Assembly: GCA_036725605.1 (NCBI GenBank)
Contig: DAIMDW010000044.1
Location: 1-31,453 of the forward strand
DNA from: CALBTQ01 sp036725605
Lineage (GTDB): Bacteria > Lernaellota > Lernaellaia > Lernaellales > Lernaellaceae
Length of the DNA: 31,453 nucleotides
Direction: 5' to 3'
Of this stretch, positions 7,887-17,048 are shown in pieces. Position 1 is the first letter of the stretch; every line of letters begins with the position of its first letter. The notes under the pieces are model-generated. The model did no database searches. It saw nothing but the letters and a program-made list of their open reading frames with translations, and was not told the DNA's origin. The position numbers and the translations under genes are program-made.

Positions 7887-9416
7887 ATGAGCAAAGCCAA
7901 GGCCGTTTTCGTCATCGGGCGCGAGGAACGGCCGGTCATTTTCACCTTCGCGCCGCTGGCGGCCATGCGCCTAGCGGCGATTCTGGACGGGCATGGCTAT
8001 CACGGCGTCATTTTCGACGCCAAGCGGCACCCGCAGGACTTCGAACAGGCCCTCGCCGCCGAGTTGGCCGACGCGACCGCGCTGGTGATCATCGGTAAGA
8101 TCGGCCGCCAGCTCGAAGACCTGATTACCGCGACGCAGGTGGCCAAGAAAATCCGGCCCGACTTCCCGACGATCTTCTCCGGCTGGCAGGCCTCGATGGC
8201 CCCCGAGGCGAACCTCGGCGAGCCGACGCTGGACATCTGCACGGTCGGCACGGCCGAAACGACGCTGCCGGAGCTGATCGGCGCGCTGGCGGCGGGCAAG
8301 CCGCTGGACGACGTGCCCGGGCTGGCCTTTAAACGCGACGGCCAAATTGTGCGCACGGCCGAGCGGCCCTTGGACAAGAACCTCGACGATTTCCCCGCCG
8401 GGTGGGACAAGGTCGATCTGAACTGGTACATCGGGCGCGACAACGGCCGTTGCCAGGAGATGATCGCCGGCGTCGACCGCGTGATCAACTACACCTCCTC
8501 GCGCGGCTGCCACGGCAAATGCACCTTTTGTCACATCACCGCATTGTTCGGGCGCGGCTGGTTCGGCCACAGCGCCGAGCGCGTGCTCGACGACCTGACC
8601 CATCTGAAAGAGCATTACAACGTCGAGGGCATCGACTTTCACGACTCGAACTTCTTTACCAACAAGCCGCGCGCGCGCCGCATTCTGCAGGGGATGATCG
8701 ACCGCAAGCTCGATCTCGCCTGGCGCTGCAGCGTGCGCATCGACCAGATGCTCGCCTACGAACCCGAGATGCTGCAACTGATGCGCGACAGCGGCTGCCG
8801 CGAACTGGCGATCGGCGGCGAATCGGGCAGCAAGCGGATCATGGACCTCATTCAGAAAGAGATCGTGCCGCAGGACGTCATTACCTGTTCGCGCCGCGTG
8901 CTCGAATTCGGCATGCACCCGGTGTACTCGATCATGGTCGGCTTTCCCGACGAGAAAAACTGGTACGACACCAAACTCACGCTGCGCCACATGGCCGAAC
9001 TCAAGAAGCTCGCGCCGGACGCGGACATGTCCTACTTCTATTACACGCCGTTCCCCGACACCCCGCTGTATCCGTGGGCGCACGAGCACGGGCTGCCGCA
9101 GGCCGAACGGCTGAGCGATTTCCTGCCCTACAGTCCGTACGATCCGGAGATGCCCTGGATCGACGAGCGCCTGGCCCGCCTGCTGAAAATGGCCACGCGC
9201 TTTTACTTCAGGTTCGCCATCCCCGACGCGGCGATGCGCGAACGGCTGGCCCATCATAAGCTGCGCCACCCGTTGCGGATCATGGCTGCGCTCAGCCGCT
9301 GGCGCGTGAACAAGATGCGTTGGGGCTTCCCCTTCGAATACAAGCTGGCCCGCTTCGTCAAAGACACCGTGATCGGCAAGTGGGGCTGGTTCGGCCGCCT
9401 CAAGGAGATTTTGTAG
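7887..9416 (+). CDS. B12-binding-type radical SAM protein
   Basis: A 509-residue enzyme. The N-terminal 140 residues look like a cobalamin-binding Rossmann-type domain (MRLAAILDGHGYHGVIFDAK, FSGWQAS, DICTVGTAETTLPELI), though I see no DxHxxG base-off motif. The radical SAM core begins at SSRGCHGKCTFCHI, giving the CxxxCxxC cluster motif, followed by GIDFHDSNFF and LAIGGESGS. The family (B12-type radical SAM, e.g. BchE/HpnP-like) carries out methylations and ring or lipid modifications. The substrate is unknown; a lipid or glycan is suggested by the operon. The ATG has GGAG 6 nt upstream. Its stop overlaps the next start by one base (TAGTG). Confidence 0.85.
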   Translation: MSKAKAVFVIGREERPVIFTFAPLAAMRLAAILDGHGYHGVIFDAKRHPQDFEQALAAELADATALVIIGKIGRQLEDLITATQVAKKIRPDFPTIFSGWQASMAPEANLGEPTLDICTVGTAETTLPELIGALAAGKPLDDVPGLAFKRDGQIVRTAERPLDKNLDDFPAGWDKVDLNWYIGRDNGRCQEMIAGVDRVINYTSSRGCHGKCTFCHITALFGRGWFGHSAERVLDDLTHLKEHYNVEGIDFHDSNFFTNKPRARRILQGMIDRKLDLAWRCSVRIDQMLAYEPEMLQLMRDSGCRELAIGGESGSKRIMDLIQKEIVPQDVITCSRRVLEFGMHPVYSIMVGFPDEKNWYDTKLTLRHMAELKKLAPDADMSYFYYTPFPDTPLYPWAHEHGLPQAERLSDFLPYSPYDPEMPWIDERLARLLKMATRFYFRFAIPDAAMRERLAHHKLRHPLRIMAALSRWRVNKMRWGFPFEYKLARFVKDTVIGKWGWFGRLKEIL

Positions 9417-10588
9417 TGGCGTACGAAGTTCGCGTGATCGTCGATCCGGCCGAGCTGGATGCGCTGCGCGAGCCGTGGGAGCGCCTGAGCGCCGCCGGTG
9501 CGGGCGACGCGCTGTTCGGCTCGTGGTTGTGGAACCGCACCTGGTGGAACCACTACCGGCACCGGGGCGAGTTGTGCCTGCTGGCCGCCACGCGCGGCGA
9601 CGAGCTGGCCGGTCTGTGGCCGTTGTTTCGCGAGAAGCGCTCCTTCGCCGACATCGAAACCGAGATGATCGGCCCGGTGCGCATGGTGTTGCCCGGCAAA
9701 CCCTTTGCGCTGCGGGCGCTGTGCTATCTGGGCAGCGGCGAAATCTGCTCCGATTTTCTCGCGCCGCTGCTGCTGCCCGGCGAAGAGGAACCGCTGGTCG
9801 AGGCGCTGCTGTCGTTTCTGGCCGCGCGCAAGGATTGGGATCTGCTCGACCTGATCGACATGGACGCGGCGAGCCCGGCGGTGATCGCGCTGGAAAAGCT
9901 GCTGCCCAAGCACCTGGGCAAGATCCGGCGTCGCTTCCGCTACCGCGCGCCCTACGCCGAGCTGCCGGGCACCTACGACGACTACCTGAATACGCTCTCG
10001 AAAAAGGGCCGCTTCAACGCGCGCAAGAAACCGCGCCAGTTGAGCCTCAACCACAAGGTCGAGCACGGCTATCACGCCGACCCGGCGACGCTGGATGCGG
10101 CGATGGACTCGTTCATCGGCCTGCACACGCAGCGCTGGCAGGCGGAGGGCCTGCCCGGGGTGTTCGTCAACGAGCACTTCGTCGGCTTCCACCGCGAGAT
10201 GGCCGCGGCGGGCCTGGCGCGCGACTGGCTGCGGCTGAGCTATTTGAAGGTCGACGACGAAACGCTTTTTTCCACCTACGCCTATCACGTCGACGGCCGC
10301 TGCTACCTGTACCAGCAGGGCGGCATGACCGACTGGCACCATTACAACCTGGGTTACGTCGCGCTGGGTTTTTCGATCGGCGACGCCTGTACGCGCGGCT
10401 GCCGGCTCTACGATTTCCTGCGCGGCGACGCCGAATACAAGCTGCACTGGGCCAAGCAGGAGCGCGAGTTGATGCAACTGCAAGCCGTGCGGCCGAGCCT
10501 GCGCGGCAAATGGTTCATGTGGCACAGCACGATCAACACCGATAACGAAGTCCGCAACCGCATCAAGAGGTTGATACGAAAATCATGA
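9416..10588 (+). CDS. CelD/BcsL-like (BioF2) GNAT acetyltransferase
   Basis: A 390-residue protein of the Acetyltransf_6 (BioF2/CelD) family. The diagnostic C-terminal stretch is clear: WLRLSYLKVDDETLF, the YLYQQGGMTDWHHYN segment and RLYDFLRGDAEYKLHWAKQ, which matches the family's closing D..RGd..YK..W signature. Such proteins are soluble GNAT-fold enzymes often found in cellulose, exopolysaccharide and lipid-linked glycan clusters, where they acylate sugars or transfer aminoacyl groups. The start is a GTG overlapping the previous stop by one base, with AAGGAG about 7 nt upstream. The stop overlaps the next ATG by four bases. The acyl donor and acceptor are not known. Confidence 0.8.
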   Translation: MAYEVRVIVDPAELDALREPWERLSAAGAGDALFGSWLWNRTWWNHYRHRGELCLLAATRGDELAGLWPLFREKRSFADIETEMIGPVRMVLPGKPFALRALCYLGSGEICSDFLAPLLLPGEEEPLVEALLSFLAARKDWDLLDLIDMDAASPAVIALEKLLPKHLGKIRRRFRYRAPYAELPGTYDDYLNTLSKKGRFNARKKPRQLSLNHKVEHGYHADPATLDAAMDSFIGLHTQRWQAEGLPGVFVNEHFVGFHREMAAAGLARDWLRLSYLKVDDETLFSTYAYHVDGRCYLYQQGGMTDWHHYNLGYVALGFSIGDACTRGCRLYDFLRGDAEYKLHWAKQERELMQLQAVRPSLRGKWFMWHSTINTDNEVRNRIKRLIRKS

Positions 10589-12867
10589 AATCCTTATCGC
10601 TGCCCCGCCTGTTTGGTTTGACCTGCGTCGCCTGCGCGATGTTGACCAGCGAAATCGTGCTCACCCGCGTGTTTTCGGTGGTGATGTGGTACCACTTCGC
10701 CTTTCTGGCGATCAGCGTCGCGTTGTTCGGCATGGGCCTGGGCGGCATGGCCGTGCACGTGTTCGCCAAGCGCATCGCCGACCGCGAAGAGGCCGTGCTG
10801 GCGCTGGCCGGCGCGCTGGTGGGCGCGGCCAACGGCCTGACGATCCTCGTGCTGCTCACGCTCAAGCTCGGCGGCTTCGACTTCAACCTCGCGGGCATCG
10901 CCAAGTTGGGGTTGGTCTACCTCGTGGCGGCGCTGCCGTTTTTGGCGGGCGGCGCGTTCATCTCGCTGATGCTGCGCCTGGGGCATCGTCACGCGGGCAT
11001 CGTCTATTTCTTCGACCTGCTGGGCGCGGGCGCGGGCTGCCTGCTGACGATTCCGCTGCTGACGATCTTCGGCGGACCGGCGGCGATTCTGGTGGCCGGC
11101 GCGCTGGCGGCGATCGGCGGACAGATCGCGGCGGGCAAGATCAAACCGTTGCGCTTTGCCGTCGGCCTGACCATCGCGGTCGCGTTGGTGACCGTGGCGA
11201 TCGTCCATCTGGCGACCGGCGGCACGATGCTCGAGCCGCGTTATGTGAAGGGCGCCGAGGAGCCCGAACCGCTGGCGGTGGGCTGGAACAGTTTTTCGCG
11301 CGTGATCGCCTACGACCGGCCGGAAAAGGGCGACATCATGTTGCTCATCGACGGCATCGCGCACACGCCGATCACGCCGTTTTCCGGCGATCCTTCGCCG
11401 TCGCAGGACGAGATGGCCTACATCCAGCGCCTGCCCTACGACCTGCACCGGGGCGCGTCGACGTTGATTTTCGGCAGCGGCGGCGGCGAGCACATCCTCA
11501 CCGCGATGGACGCCGGGGCCCGGCGGATCGTCGGCGTGGAGATGAACAAGATCGTGCTGGATTTCGTCAACGTGAAATTCGCCGCCGTGGCCGGCGGGCT
11601 GTTCACCTGGCCGGGCGTCGAGGTGGCCTACGACGAGGGCCGCAGCTTCATCCGGCGCAGCCAGGAAAAGTTCGACATCATCCAGTTCACGCTGATCGAC
11701 ACCTGGGCGGCGACGGCGGCCGGCGCGTTCGTGCTGACGGAAAACAACGTGTTCACCGTCGAGTCGATGAACGAGTACTTCGATCATCTTTCGCCCGACG
11801 GGATGATCTCGGCCAAGCGCTGGCTCGAGGCGCGCGACTACGTGCTGCGCCTGGTGGTGCTGGCGCGCGCGGTGCTCGAACAGCGCGGGGCGCACGATCC
11901 GTCGAAGCATTTCTTCATCGCGCGCGACGGCGAGTTCGCCAACGTGATGATCAAGCCGCGCCCGTTCACCATCGACGAGGTCGGCACGCTGGTCGAGCTG
12001 TGCGGCAAGTACGGGCTGAACGTCGTGTACAGCCCCTACAGCCAGAGCGAGGACGAGCAGTTCGTCGCGGCGGTCAGCGAACCGTCGTTGAACGCGTGGC
12101 TGGACCGGCAGGAACCGAACCTCGCGCCGCCGACCGACAACCGGCCGTTCTTCTTCTACTCGTTGCGCCTGCGTCAGTTGCCGCAAATCATGGGCCAGGC
12201 GTACAGCCTGAAGATCCGCAACATCGGCCCGGTGGTGCTTTACGCGCTGTTCGTGTTGGTGCTCGCGTTCGTCGTGCTGCTGATGCTGCTGCCCGCGTGG
12301 CTGGTGCGCGACAAGAGCGAAAATCCGCCGCGCCGCACGGCGTTGTATTTCGCGTTGTTGGGCCTGGGTTATCTGCTGGTCGAAGTGGCGCTGATGCAGA
12401 AGTTCATTTTGTACCTCGGGCATCCGGTGTACGCGCTGGCGGTGGTGCTGCTGACCTTGCTGGTCGCTTCGAGCGTGGGCGCGGCGCTGTCGGAGAAGTT
12501 CTATCCCGACCGCGCGCCGCGACGGCTGCCCTGGGTCGTTGGCGGCCTGGCGCTGTACGCGGCGGTGCTGTTGATCGTCGCGCCGCGGCTGTTCTACGAA
12601 ACCTTGCAACTGGCCATCGCCTGGCGCATTCTGATCACCACCGCGCTGGTCGCGCCGCTGGGCGTGTTGATGGGCATTCCCTTCCCGCTGGGCGTGCGGC
12701 TGGTGGGCTACCGGTTCCCGCGCAGCATTCCCTGGATGTTCGCGGTCAACTCGGCGGCCAGCGTGCTGGGCAGCGTGTTGGCCATGTTGCTGGCGGTGAA
12801 TTTCGGATTCAACGCCGCGGTCACCGTCGGCCTGTTGCTGTATCTGGTCGCCGGATTTTTGCTGTAA
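10585..12867 (+). CDS. Membrane-embedded spermidine-synthase-like protein
   Basis: A 760-residue polytopic protein. Residues 1-215 hold about six to seven hydrophobic helices. A soluble methyltransferase-fold domain of the spermidine synthase type follows (STLIFGSGGGEHILTAM, RRIVGVEMNKIVLDFV, FDIIQFTLIDTW, SPDGMISAKRW). Residues about 540-760 hold five or six more helices. The Asp-rich catalytic loop of true polyamine synthases is not conserved (FTLIDTWAATAAGAF), so polyamine synthesis is unlikely. Such fused MFS/spermidine-synthase-like proteins are common in deltaproteobacteria and of unknown function. The start overlaps the previous gene by ATGA. The context suggests a role in glycan or lipid export. 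Confidence 0.8.
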   Translation: MKSLSLPRLFGLTCVACAMLTSEIVLTRVFSVVMWYHFAFLAISVALFGMGLGGMAVHVFAKRIADREEAVLALAGALVGAANGLTILVLLTLKLGGFDFNLAGIAKLGLVYLVAALPFLAGGAFISLMLRLGHRHAGIVYFFDLLGAGAGCLLTIPLLTIFGGPAAILVAGALAAIGGQIAAGKIKPLRFAVGLTIAVALVTVAIVHLATGGTMLEPRYVKGAEEPEPLAVGWNSFSRVIAYDRPEKGDIMLLIDGIAHTPITPFSGDPSPSQDEMAYIQRLPYDLHRGASTLIFGSGGGEHILTAMDAGARRIVGVEMNKIVLDFVNVKFAAVAGGLFTWPGVEVAYDEGRSFIRRSQEKFDIIQFTLIDTWAATAAGAFVLTENNVFTVESMNEYFDHLSPDGMISAKRWLEARDYVLRLVVLARAVLEQRGAHDPSKHFFIARDGEFANVMIKPRPFTIDEVGTLVELCGKYGLNVVYSPYSQSEDEQFVAAVSEPSLNAWLDRQEPNLAPPTDNRPFFFYSLRLRQLPQIMGQAYSLKIRNIGPVVLYALFVLVLAFVVLLMLLPAWLVRDKSENPPRRTALYFALLGLGYLLVEVALMQKFILYLGHPVYALAVVLLTLLVASSVGAALSEKFYPDRAPRRLPWVVGGLALYAAVLLIVAPRLFYETLQLAIAWRILITTALVAPLGVLMGIPFPLGVRLVGYRFPRSIPWMFAVNSAASVLGSVLAMLLAVNFGFNAAVTVGLLLYLVAGFLL

Positions 12868-12889
12868 CCCGTCGCGGAGCGAATCGTCG

Positions 12890-14356
12890 ATGAGCACCGT
12901 TGCGCGCATCGCCAAAAACACCGCCGCGCTGGCCGTGGGCAATATCGTCACCAAATTTCTCAGCCTTGCTTTCATCATTTACGTGGCGCGCCAATTGGGC
13001 GACGTGGGCTTTGGCCGTTTCTCGACGGCAATGGCGCTGGTGGGCCTGGTGGGCGTGCTGCCCAACTACGTCGCGCGTCCGTACCTGCTGCGCGAAACGG
13101 CCCGCCGGCGCGAAGAAGCGGGGAAGATCCTCGATCAGGTGACGCTGACCAACATCGTGCTGGCGCTGGCTGTGCTCGGCGCGCTGGCGTTGATCGCGCC
13201 GCACCTGGGCTATCACCCCGACACGGTGTACGCGATTTTGCTGCTGGCCTTCGCGCTGATTTTCGACGCGGTCGCCAACTCGTATCACGCGGCGCTGGCC
13301 GGCTTCGAGCGAATGGAATTGTCGGCGCTGGTCAACGTGATCAACACCGGGCTGACCGTCGCGTTCGGCGTGACCGTGCTGCTGCTGGGTTACGGCCTGC
13401 TGCCGTTGATTTGCGCGTACCTGGCGGCCAAGGCGCTGACCTTGGTGTTCGCCCGCCGTGCGCTGAAGGTGGTGGCGGTGGACACGACGGTCGGCTTCGA
13501 CCCGGCGCTGATGAAAAGTTTGTTGGTCGGCTCGTGGCCGTTTTTCGTGACGACCGTGTTCATCATTTTGTACGCGCGGCTGGACATCGTCATGCTCTCG
13601 TTCTTCCGCGAGGAAGAAGCGGTGGGCTACTACAACGCCGCCTACAAACTGATGGAAGGCATGGGGCTGCTGGCCTCGAGTTTCGTCACCGCCGTCTACC
13701 CGGTGCTCTCGCGCTTGTTCGTGGACGCGCCCGACCGCCTGCTGGCCGTGTACCGGCGTTCGCTACGCTACCTGCTGGCCTTCGTGTTGCCCGCCGCGGC
13801 GGGGCTGACGCTGATTGCGCCGGATATGATGCCCGCGCTGTTCGGCGCAACCTTCGGCCCGGCGGCGGTGGTGCTGATGATCCTGGTGTGGGGGCAGGCG
13901 CTGGACTGCATCAATCCGCTGCTGGCGCAGACGTTGCGCGCGACGGATCGCGAAAAGACGGTCGCGTTCATCACCGGCCTGGGCGCGGTGTTCAACGGTC
14001 TGACCAATCTGGCGCTGATTCCGTTGTTCGGCATGTACGGCGCGGCGGCGACGACGGTGGCCAGCTTCGCGTTGGTCTATTTCGTCAGCCAGCGCGTGCT
14101 GATAAAGTCGGTGGGGCCGGCCCACCTATGGGGCCCGCTGGCGCGCACGACGCTGGCGACGGCGGTGATGGCCGCGGCGATGTTCGCGGTGCGTCACTTC
14201 CTGTTGGCCGGATTCGGCAGCGGCTGGCGCACGGCGATTTTACTGGGCGTCGGCTGCGCGGTGTATCCGGTCGCGGCGTGGGTCTGCCGGGTGCTGGACG
14301 CGGCGGATCGTCAGTTGCTGGTCGACATCGTGCGCAAAAAAGTGCGGCGTAAATAA
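12890..14356 (+). CDS. Polysaccharide/oligosaccharide flippase (Wzx-like, MOP superfamily)
   Basis: A 488-residue integral membrane protein with about 12-14 hydrophobic helices. The N terminus AALAVGNIVTKFLSL and the following ARQLGDVGFGRFSTAMALVG are typical of PST/Wzx flippases; YARLDIVMLSFFREEEAVGYYNAAYKLMEG is a well-kept family segment, and GMYGAAATTVASF recurs in the second half. Flippases move lipid-linked sugar units from the cytoplasmic to the periplasmic leaflet. The start lies 22 nt after the previous stop with GGAG upstream, and a GT4 gene follows 9 nt after its stop. Specificity cannot be told. Confidence 0.88.
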   Translation: MSTVARIAKNTAALAVGNIVTKFLSLAFIIYVARQLGDVGFGRFSTAMALVGLVGVLPNYVARPYLLRETARRREEAGKILDQVTLTNIVLALAVLGALALIAPHLGYHPDTVYAILLLAFALIFDAVANSYHAALAGFERMELSALVNVINTGLTVAFGVTVLLLGYGLLPLICAYLAAKALTLVFARRALKVVAVDTTVGFDPALMKSLLVGSWPFFVTTVFIILYARLDIVMLSFFREEEAVGYYNAAYKLMEGMGLLASSFVTAVYPVLSRLFVDAPDRLLAVYRRSLRYLLAFVLPAAAGLTLIAPDMMPALFGATFGPAAVVLMILVWGQALDCINPLLAQTLRATDREKTVAFITGLGAVFNGLTNLALIPLFGMYGAAATTVASFALVYFVSQRVLIKSVGPAHLWGPLARTTLATAVMAAAMFAVRHFLLAGFGSGWRTAILLGVGCAVYPVAAWVCRVLDAADRQLLVDIVRKKVRRK

Positions 14357-14365
14357 GGAGGCGGC

Positions 14366-15562
14366 ATGAAGGTATTGTTCATCGACAATACGCCGAGCAT
14401 GGGCGGTAGCGTGCACACCTGCGCCGAGCTGGCCAACGGGCTGGCCGCCGACGGCGCGCAAGTGGCCGTGGCCGCGTCGCGCCCCGACCTGTATACGCCG
14501 CTGCTGAGCGCGCAGGTCGCCGCGCTGCCCGTGGAGTGGGAAGGGTTCCGCGACGTGTTCGCGCCCGAGCACGGCCTGTTTAATGGTCTGCCGGTGATCG
14601 GCCAGTCGCTGGCGTTGCGCCGCTTCACGAAAAATCTGACGCCGGCGATCGAAAAGCTGCTCGCCGATTTCGCGCCGGACCTGGTGCATCTGAACAACCT
14701 CAATCTGCCCGCGCTGCCGGTCGGTGAAATCGTCAAACGCGCCGGGTTGCCGCTGGCCGTGCACTGCCAGATGATCCGCTCTTTCTCGCGGCGCGAGCTG
14801 CGCCTGGCCGTGCTGGCCGATCACGTGTTGTGCGTCAGCGAGGCGGTGCGGCGACAGTTGCTGGCGCAACAGGAGCTCGCCCCCGACGCGGCGCAGGTGC
14901 TCTACATTCCGGTCGACGAGCGCCTGCTGACCGTCGAGGCCGAGCCGACCGTGCGCGAGGAATTGGGTCTGACGCCCGAAGCGCCGGTGGCGGTGATGCT
15001 CGGCCGGCTGACCGCGTGGAAGGGTCAGCACGTGGCCATCGCCGCGTGGCGCTCGGTGCGGCAGTACTTCAACGAGGCGACGCTGCTGCTGGTCGGCGAT
15101 GGCGAAGCGTCCTACCACGAGCAGTGCAAGGCGCTGATCTCCCGCCTGGGGCTGGAAGAGGGCGTGCGGCTGCTGGGCCATCGCAACGATGTGGACCGGT
15201 TGCTGTCCGCGGCGGACCTGGTCATTCACGCGTCGTGCTACGATCGGCCGGAGCAGGGCACGGTCGAGGCTTTCGGCCTGGTGGTCGCCGAGGCGATGGC
15301 CGCGGGCAAGCCGATCGTCGCCACCGACGCGGGCGGCGTGCCCGAGGTGATCGGTGACAGCGCGGCGGGCAAGCTGGTGCGCCCGGGCGATCCGGAGGCG
15401 ATGGCGGCGGCGGTGATGACCTACCTGCGCGACGTCGACACGCGCGTGGAAGCCGGGTACGCCGGGCGGCGGCGTGTGCGTCAGACGTTCATCCGCGAAC
15501 GGATCGTCGAGCGGCTGCGCGAGATCTACGCGGGGATGCTCAGCGGTAAAAACTCCGACTAA
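14366..15562 (+). CDS. Family 4 glycosyltransferase
   Basis: A 398-residue GT-B enzyme. The N-terminal acceptor domain has a glycine-rich loop (PSMGGSVHTCAELANGLAADG). The C-terminal donor domain has AVMLGRLTAWKGQH, LLLVGDGE and the EX7E motif (EAFGLVVAE) followed by AMAAGKPIVATDAGGVPEVI, the GT4 signature. It transfers an activated sugar with retention of configuration onto a lipid-linked or cytosolic acceptor. AAGGAGG lies just upstream of the ATG. As the last gene of the operon it pairs naturally with the flippase; no polymerase or ligase is visible. No clear terminator follows, and the next gene is convergent after 24 nt. Confidence 0.9.
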   Translation: MKVLFIDNTPSMGGSVHTCAELANGLAADGAQVAVAASRPDLYTPLLSAQVAALPVEWEGFRDVFAPEHGLFNGLPVIGQSLALRRFTKNLTPAIEKLLADFAPDLVHLNNLNLPALPVGEIVKRAGLPLAVHCQMIRSFSRRELRLAVLADHVLCVSEAVRRQLLAQQELAPDAAQVLYIPVDERLLTVEAEPTVREELGLTPEAPVAVMLGRLTAWKGQHVAIAAWRSVRQYFNEATLLLVGDGEASYHEQCKALISRLGLEEGVRLLGHRNDVDRLLSAADLVIHASCYDRPEQGTVEAFGLVVAEAMAAGKPIVATDAGGVPEVIGDSAAGKLVRPGDPEAMAAAVMTYLRDVDTRVEAGYAGRRRVRQTFIRERIVERLREIYAGMLSGKNSD

Positions 15563-15586
15563 CGATTTTCCGGTTAAGGGAAACGA

Positions 15587-16561
15587 TCAGCGGGCGAAGC
15601 CGTCGACCAGCGCGGCGTAGCGCGTCATGAAATCCGGATCGGTGCGCAGCGATTCGAAGTCCTTGTGCTTTTTCACCTTCAACAAAAGTTTGAGCGCGGC
15701 GCCGGAATGCAGCGCGGCCAGCAAATCAAGTTGTTGCAAGCAGCGGTCCTTTTCGCGCATCAGTGCGTAGCTGCGCGCGGCGAGCCAGCGCGACTGTTCC
15801 ATCTTGTGGGCCAACGTGGCGGCGCGCTCGAGGTTGGCGGCGGCGTCCCAGTACAGGCGCTCGTCGTAATAGCCGTCGCCGAGCTTGTAGAAAAATTCGC
15901 CCAACTCCGCCTTGGGCAGCGGCGCGCCGTTGCCCTCCAACCGCCCGGCGAGCGTCACCGCGCGATCGACCGACAGCCCGGGCGCGGGGTCGGCCGCGTG
16001 CAGGTAGCCGGCGACGGCGAAGGCTTTGCCGTCTGGCGTCCAGAGGATTTGCGTGACGTCGACCGGTTGTTCGGCGCGGGCGGCGGTGCGCACTTCGAGC
16101 ACGGCCAACGCGCGGTCGGTCGCGCCGTGGCGCAGGTGATACACGACGCGCAACGCGGCCAGGCGAAAGCGGAAGGCCGACTGCATGTCGCGCTCTTTGT
16201 CGTGGGTGATGTGGCTGTAGAGCAGCGCGCGGCCGTGCGGGGCCAGGTCGTTTTGCACGCCCGGCTGCACGAAACGATCGGCCAGAGCGGCGGGCAGCGA
16301 CGGACGCGTGGCTCGGCCCGGCGCGATTTCGCCCGCCTGCGCGGGCGTGAGGCGCTCGGCCTCTTCGCCGTCGGCGACGGCGAGCACGAGGTATTCGCGC
16401 AGCCCTTGCTCGCGGTCGTGTAGCGCGAACAACGCCTGGGCGCCGTCGGCGGTAAAGCCGTGAAAGACGCTGAAGTCGCCGCGCCGGCGCGGCGGGTCGT
16501 CGGCCGTCGCCAGGCCGTACAGCAGCGTCACGAAAATTATCAACGCGATCGTTCGTTTCAT
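15587..16561 (-). CDS. Exported protein with C-terminal TPR-like region
   Basis: A 324-residue protein with a Sec signal peptide (MKRTIALIIFVTLLYGLATA, cut after ATA). The middle reads like beta-propeller or beta-sandwich strands (TADGAQALFALHD, YLVLAVADGEE, ILWTPDGKAFAVAGYLHA). The last 110 residues form TPR-like helices (LYWDAAANLERAATLAH, WLAARSYALMREKDRCLQQL) and close with the LRTDPDFMTRY pattern typical of terminal TPR units. It is therefore periplasmic or surface-associated and probably binds a partner protein. AGGA lies 7 nt before the ATG. It is convergent with the GT4 gene and divergent from the Cys-rich lipoprotein gene. The function is unknown. Confidence 0.7.
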   Translation of the reverse strand: MKRTIALIIFVTLLYGLATADDPPRRRGDFSVFHGFTADGAQALFALHDREQGLREYLVLAVADGEEAERLTPAQAGEIAPGRATRPSLPAALADRFVQPGVQNDLAPHGRALLYSHITHDKERDMQSAFRFRLAALRVVYHLRHGATDRALAVLEVRTAARAEQPVDVTQILWTPDGKAFAVAGYLHAADPAPGLSVDRAVTLAGRLEGNGAPLPKAELGEFFYKLGDGYYDERLYWDAAANLERAATLAHKMEQSRWLAARSYALMREKDRCLQQLDLLAALHSGAALKLLLKVKKHKDFESLRTDPDFMTRYAALVDGFAR

Positions 16562-16666
16562 TGATTATCCTGCCCGCCTTGAGGATAACAAAGGCGCCCG
16601 CGCGAAGCCAGATTGTTTCGGCGGCGAAAATTATCTACCATTTCAGGCGACCACACGGAGTAAGCG

Positions 16667-17044
16667 ATGGACATGCGAAGGTTGATGATCGTGGTTTGCA
16701 GCCTGTTGTTGATCGCGGCGCTCGCGGCCTGCGACGCCGAAATCAAACGCGAGGGCGCCTCGTTCGACGACGGCGAGGAAGAGGGCGAAGGCGACGCCTG
16801 GGACGACAGCCAAGGCGGCGCAACGCGGGCCTGCACCTGTTTCTACGATTGCGGCGCGGGCGCGGGCGCGACCGGCGAGGGCTGCTACCATCGACTGGAC
16901 AGCGGCGGCGCGTGCGCGACCTGGGCGCAGGAGCAGTGCGCCTTGCAGGGGCGCGAACTGCAGTCGGTCGCGTGCATTCTGAATTGCGCCTCGTGCGCCG
17001 ACGCAACCTGCCAACCGGATTGGTATCCGGCGAGCGGCGAGTAG
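16667..17044 (+). CDS. Small Cys-rich lipoprotein
   Basis: A 125-residue lipoprotein with signal peptide and lipobox LAAC. The residue after the lipid-modified Cys is Asp, the +2 signal that keeps lipoproteins in the inner membrane in enterobacteria; whether that rule holds here is unknown. An acidic linker (DDGEEEGEGDAWDD) is followed by a compact domain with about ten cysteines (ACTCFYDCG, ILNCASCADATC), probably a small disulfide-bonded module. Conserved CxC and CxxC spacings could also bind metal. I do not recognise the family. The next gene starts 4 nt after the stop, so the two should be co-transcribed. Confidence 0.65.
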   Translation: MDMRRLMIVVCSLLLIAALAACDAEIKREGASFDDGEEEGEGDAWDDSQGGATRACTCFYDCGAGAGATGEGCYHRLDSGGACATWAQEQCALQGRELQSVACILNCASCADATCQPDWYPASGE

Positions 17045-17048
17045 CCGC

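Noticed and set aside
10594..12978. 794-codon antisense frame opposite the spermidine-synthase-like gene
   Set aside because: The product is rich in Q, H and R as expected from the reverse complement of Leu/Val/Ala codons, and it runs across a gene boundary.
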